Shown one piece after another: positions 5,151 to 5,436 of a stretch of DNA of 5,436 nucleotides. Position 1 is the stretch's first letter; every line of letters starts with the position of its first letter. The stretch spans positions 12,468 through 17,903 of the forward strand of contig PQAG01000048.1 in NCBI GenBank assembly GCA_003104895.1, written 5' to 3'. This DNA comes from Nitrosomonadales bacterium (GTDB lineage: Bacteria > Pseudomonadota > Gammaproteobacteria > Burkholderiales > Sulfuricellaceae). The notes under the pieces were generated by a model. It saw nothing but the letters and a program-made list of their open reading frames with translations, was not told where the DNA came from and ran no database searches. A program made the position numbers and the translations under genes.

Positions 5151-5436
5151 AGAAGCCTTTGAACGGACTGGGCGGCAATGCGGCGATCTGGTCCGAATAC
5201 TCGTTGATCAGCCGGGGCAGGCGTTCGATGTCGGTAATCGCCGCTTCAAAGACCTTGACGCGCTCGGTTTCCAGACCCATGCCCTGGAGCGTGTCGCCCA
5301 CCTTGCTCATGCGGTAGCTGGCCAGTTCGGAACCCTTGACGAAGTGACACTGGTAATCGTCGCCGTGCTTGCAGCCCAGCATCATCACGCCGTCGTAGCC
5401 GCTGTTGAGCGCATCGGTGATCCAGATGGTGTTGAC
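5149..5436 (-). CDS. qmoB: QmoB-like protein, C-terminal MvhD domain (partial, 5' end outside window)
   Basis: Only the last 95 residues are visible; the frame stays open to the window edge. It carries an MvhD/FlpD-type iron-sulfur segment: GYDGVMMLGC, then GDDYQCHFVKGSE with two cysteines eight apart, then YRM and an amphipathic C-terminal helix. In methanogen MvhD this domain passes electrons to the heterodisulfide reductase. QmoB of sulfate reducers and sulfur oxidisers is an HdrA-like FAD and iron-sulfur protein ending in this domain, and the GCKxGDDYQCHFVKGSEL wording fits QmoB as I remember it. hdrC follows after 11 bp, supporting a soluble electron-transfer complex. A stand-alone MvhD or an HdrA-MvhD fusion of another family remains possible because the N-terminal part is not visible. 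Confidence 0.8.
   Translation of the reverse strand, partial: VNTIWITDALNSGYDGVMMLGCKHGDDYQCHFVKGSELASYRMSKVGDTLQGMGLETERVKVFEAAITDIERLPRLINEYSDQIAALPPSPFKGF

Noticed and set aside
4469..5152. Long + strand open frame of 227 codons opposite hdrC
   Set aside because: It is antisense to hdrC with its two complete iron-sulfur motifs; the product is a His/Ala/Leu-rich low-information sequence.

Overview
The window looks like chromosomal DNA of a betaproteobacterium, most likely a sulfur- or iron-oxidising member of the Nitrosomonadales (Sulfuricella, Sulfuriferula or Sideroxydans type). This placement is inference. It rests on the rpmB-rpmG pair followed by a CNP1-like protein, an AlgC-type phosphomannomutase, a moderately high G+C content, and a qmoB-hdrC-hdrB cluster of the kind found next to APS-reductase sulfur metabolism. 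No rRNA or taxonomic marker gene is present to settle it.

Left part, + strand (1-1110): an extended -10 promoter element leads into rpmB and rpmG, the ribosomal proteins L28 and L33, closed by a strong intrinsic terminator. Immediately after that terminator starts a small exported CNP1-like protein of unknown function.

Middle, + strand (1227-3203): a zinc-ribbon Nudix hydrolase and a bifunctional phosphomannomutase/phosphoglucomutase lie 15 bp apart, probably as one transcription unit. The mutase feeds mannose-1-P or glucose-1-P into nucleotide-sugar and polysaccharide synthesis. The Nudix protein resembles FAD/NDP-X pyrophosphatases.

Right part, - strand (5436 down to 3204): the end of a QmoB-like protein (HdrA-type with a C-terminal MvhD domain) is followed by hdrC and hdrB, with two identical 11-nt gaps in which the stop codon is embedded in the next Shine-Dalgarno sequence. 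A strong terminator follows hdrB. Beyond it lies one more - strand gene, a 105-residue acidic protein that I do not recognise and whose position recalls QmoD of sulfate reducers. Its stop codon abuts the algC stop with no spacer.

The right part is the most interesting. It appears to be a Qmo-type electron-transfer module in which the membrane subunit QmoC is replaced by soluble HdrC and HdrB, with an uncharacterised small protein downstream. In sulfur oxidisers such a module would exchange electrons between APS reductase and the quinone pool or another carrier.
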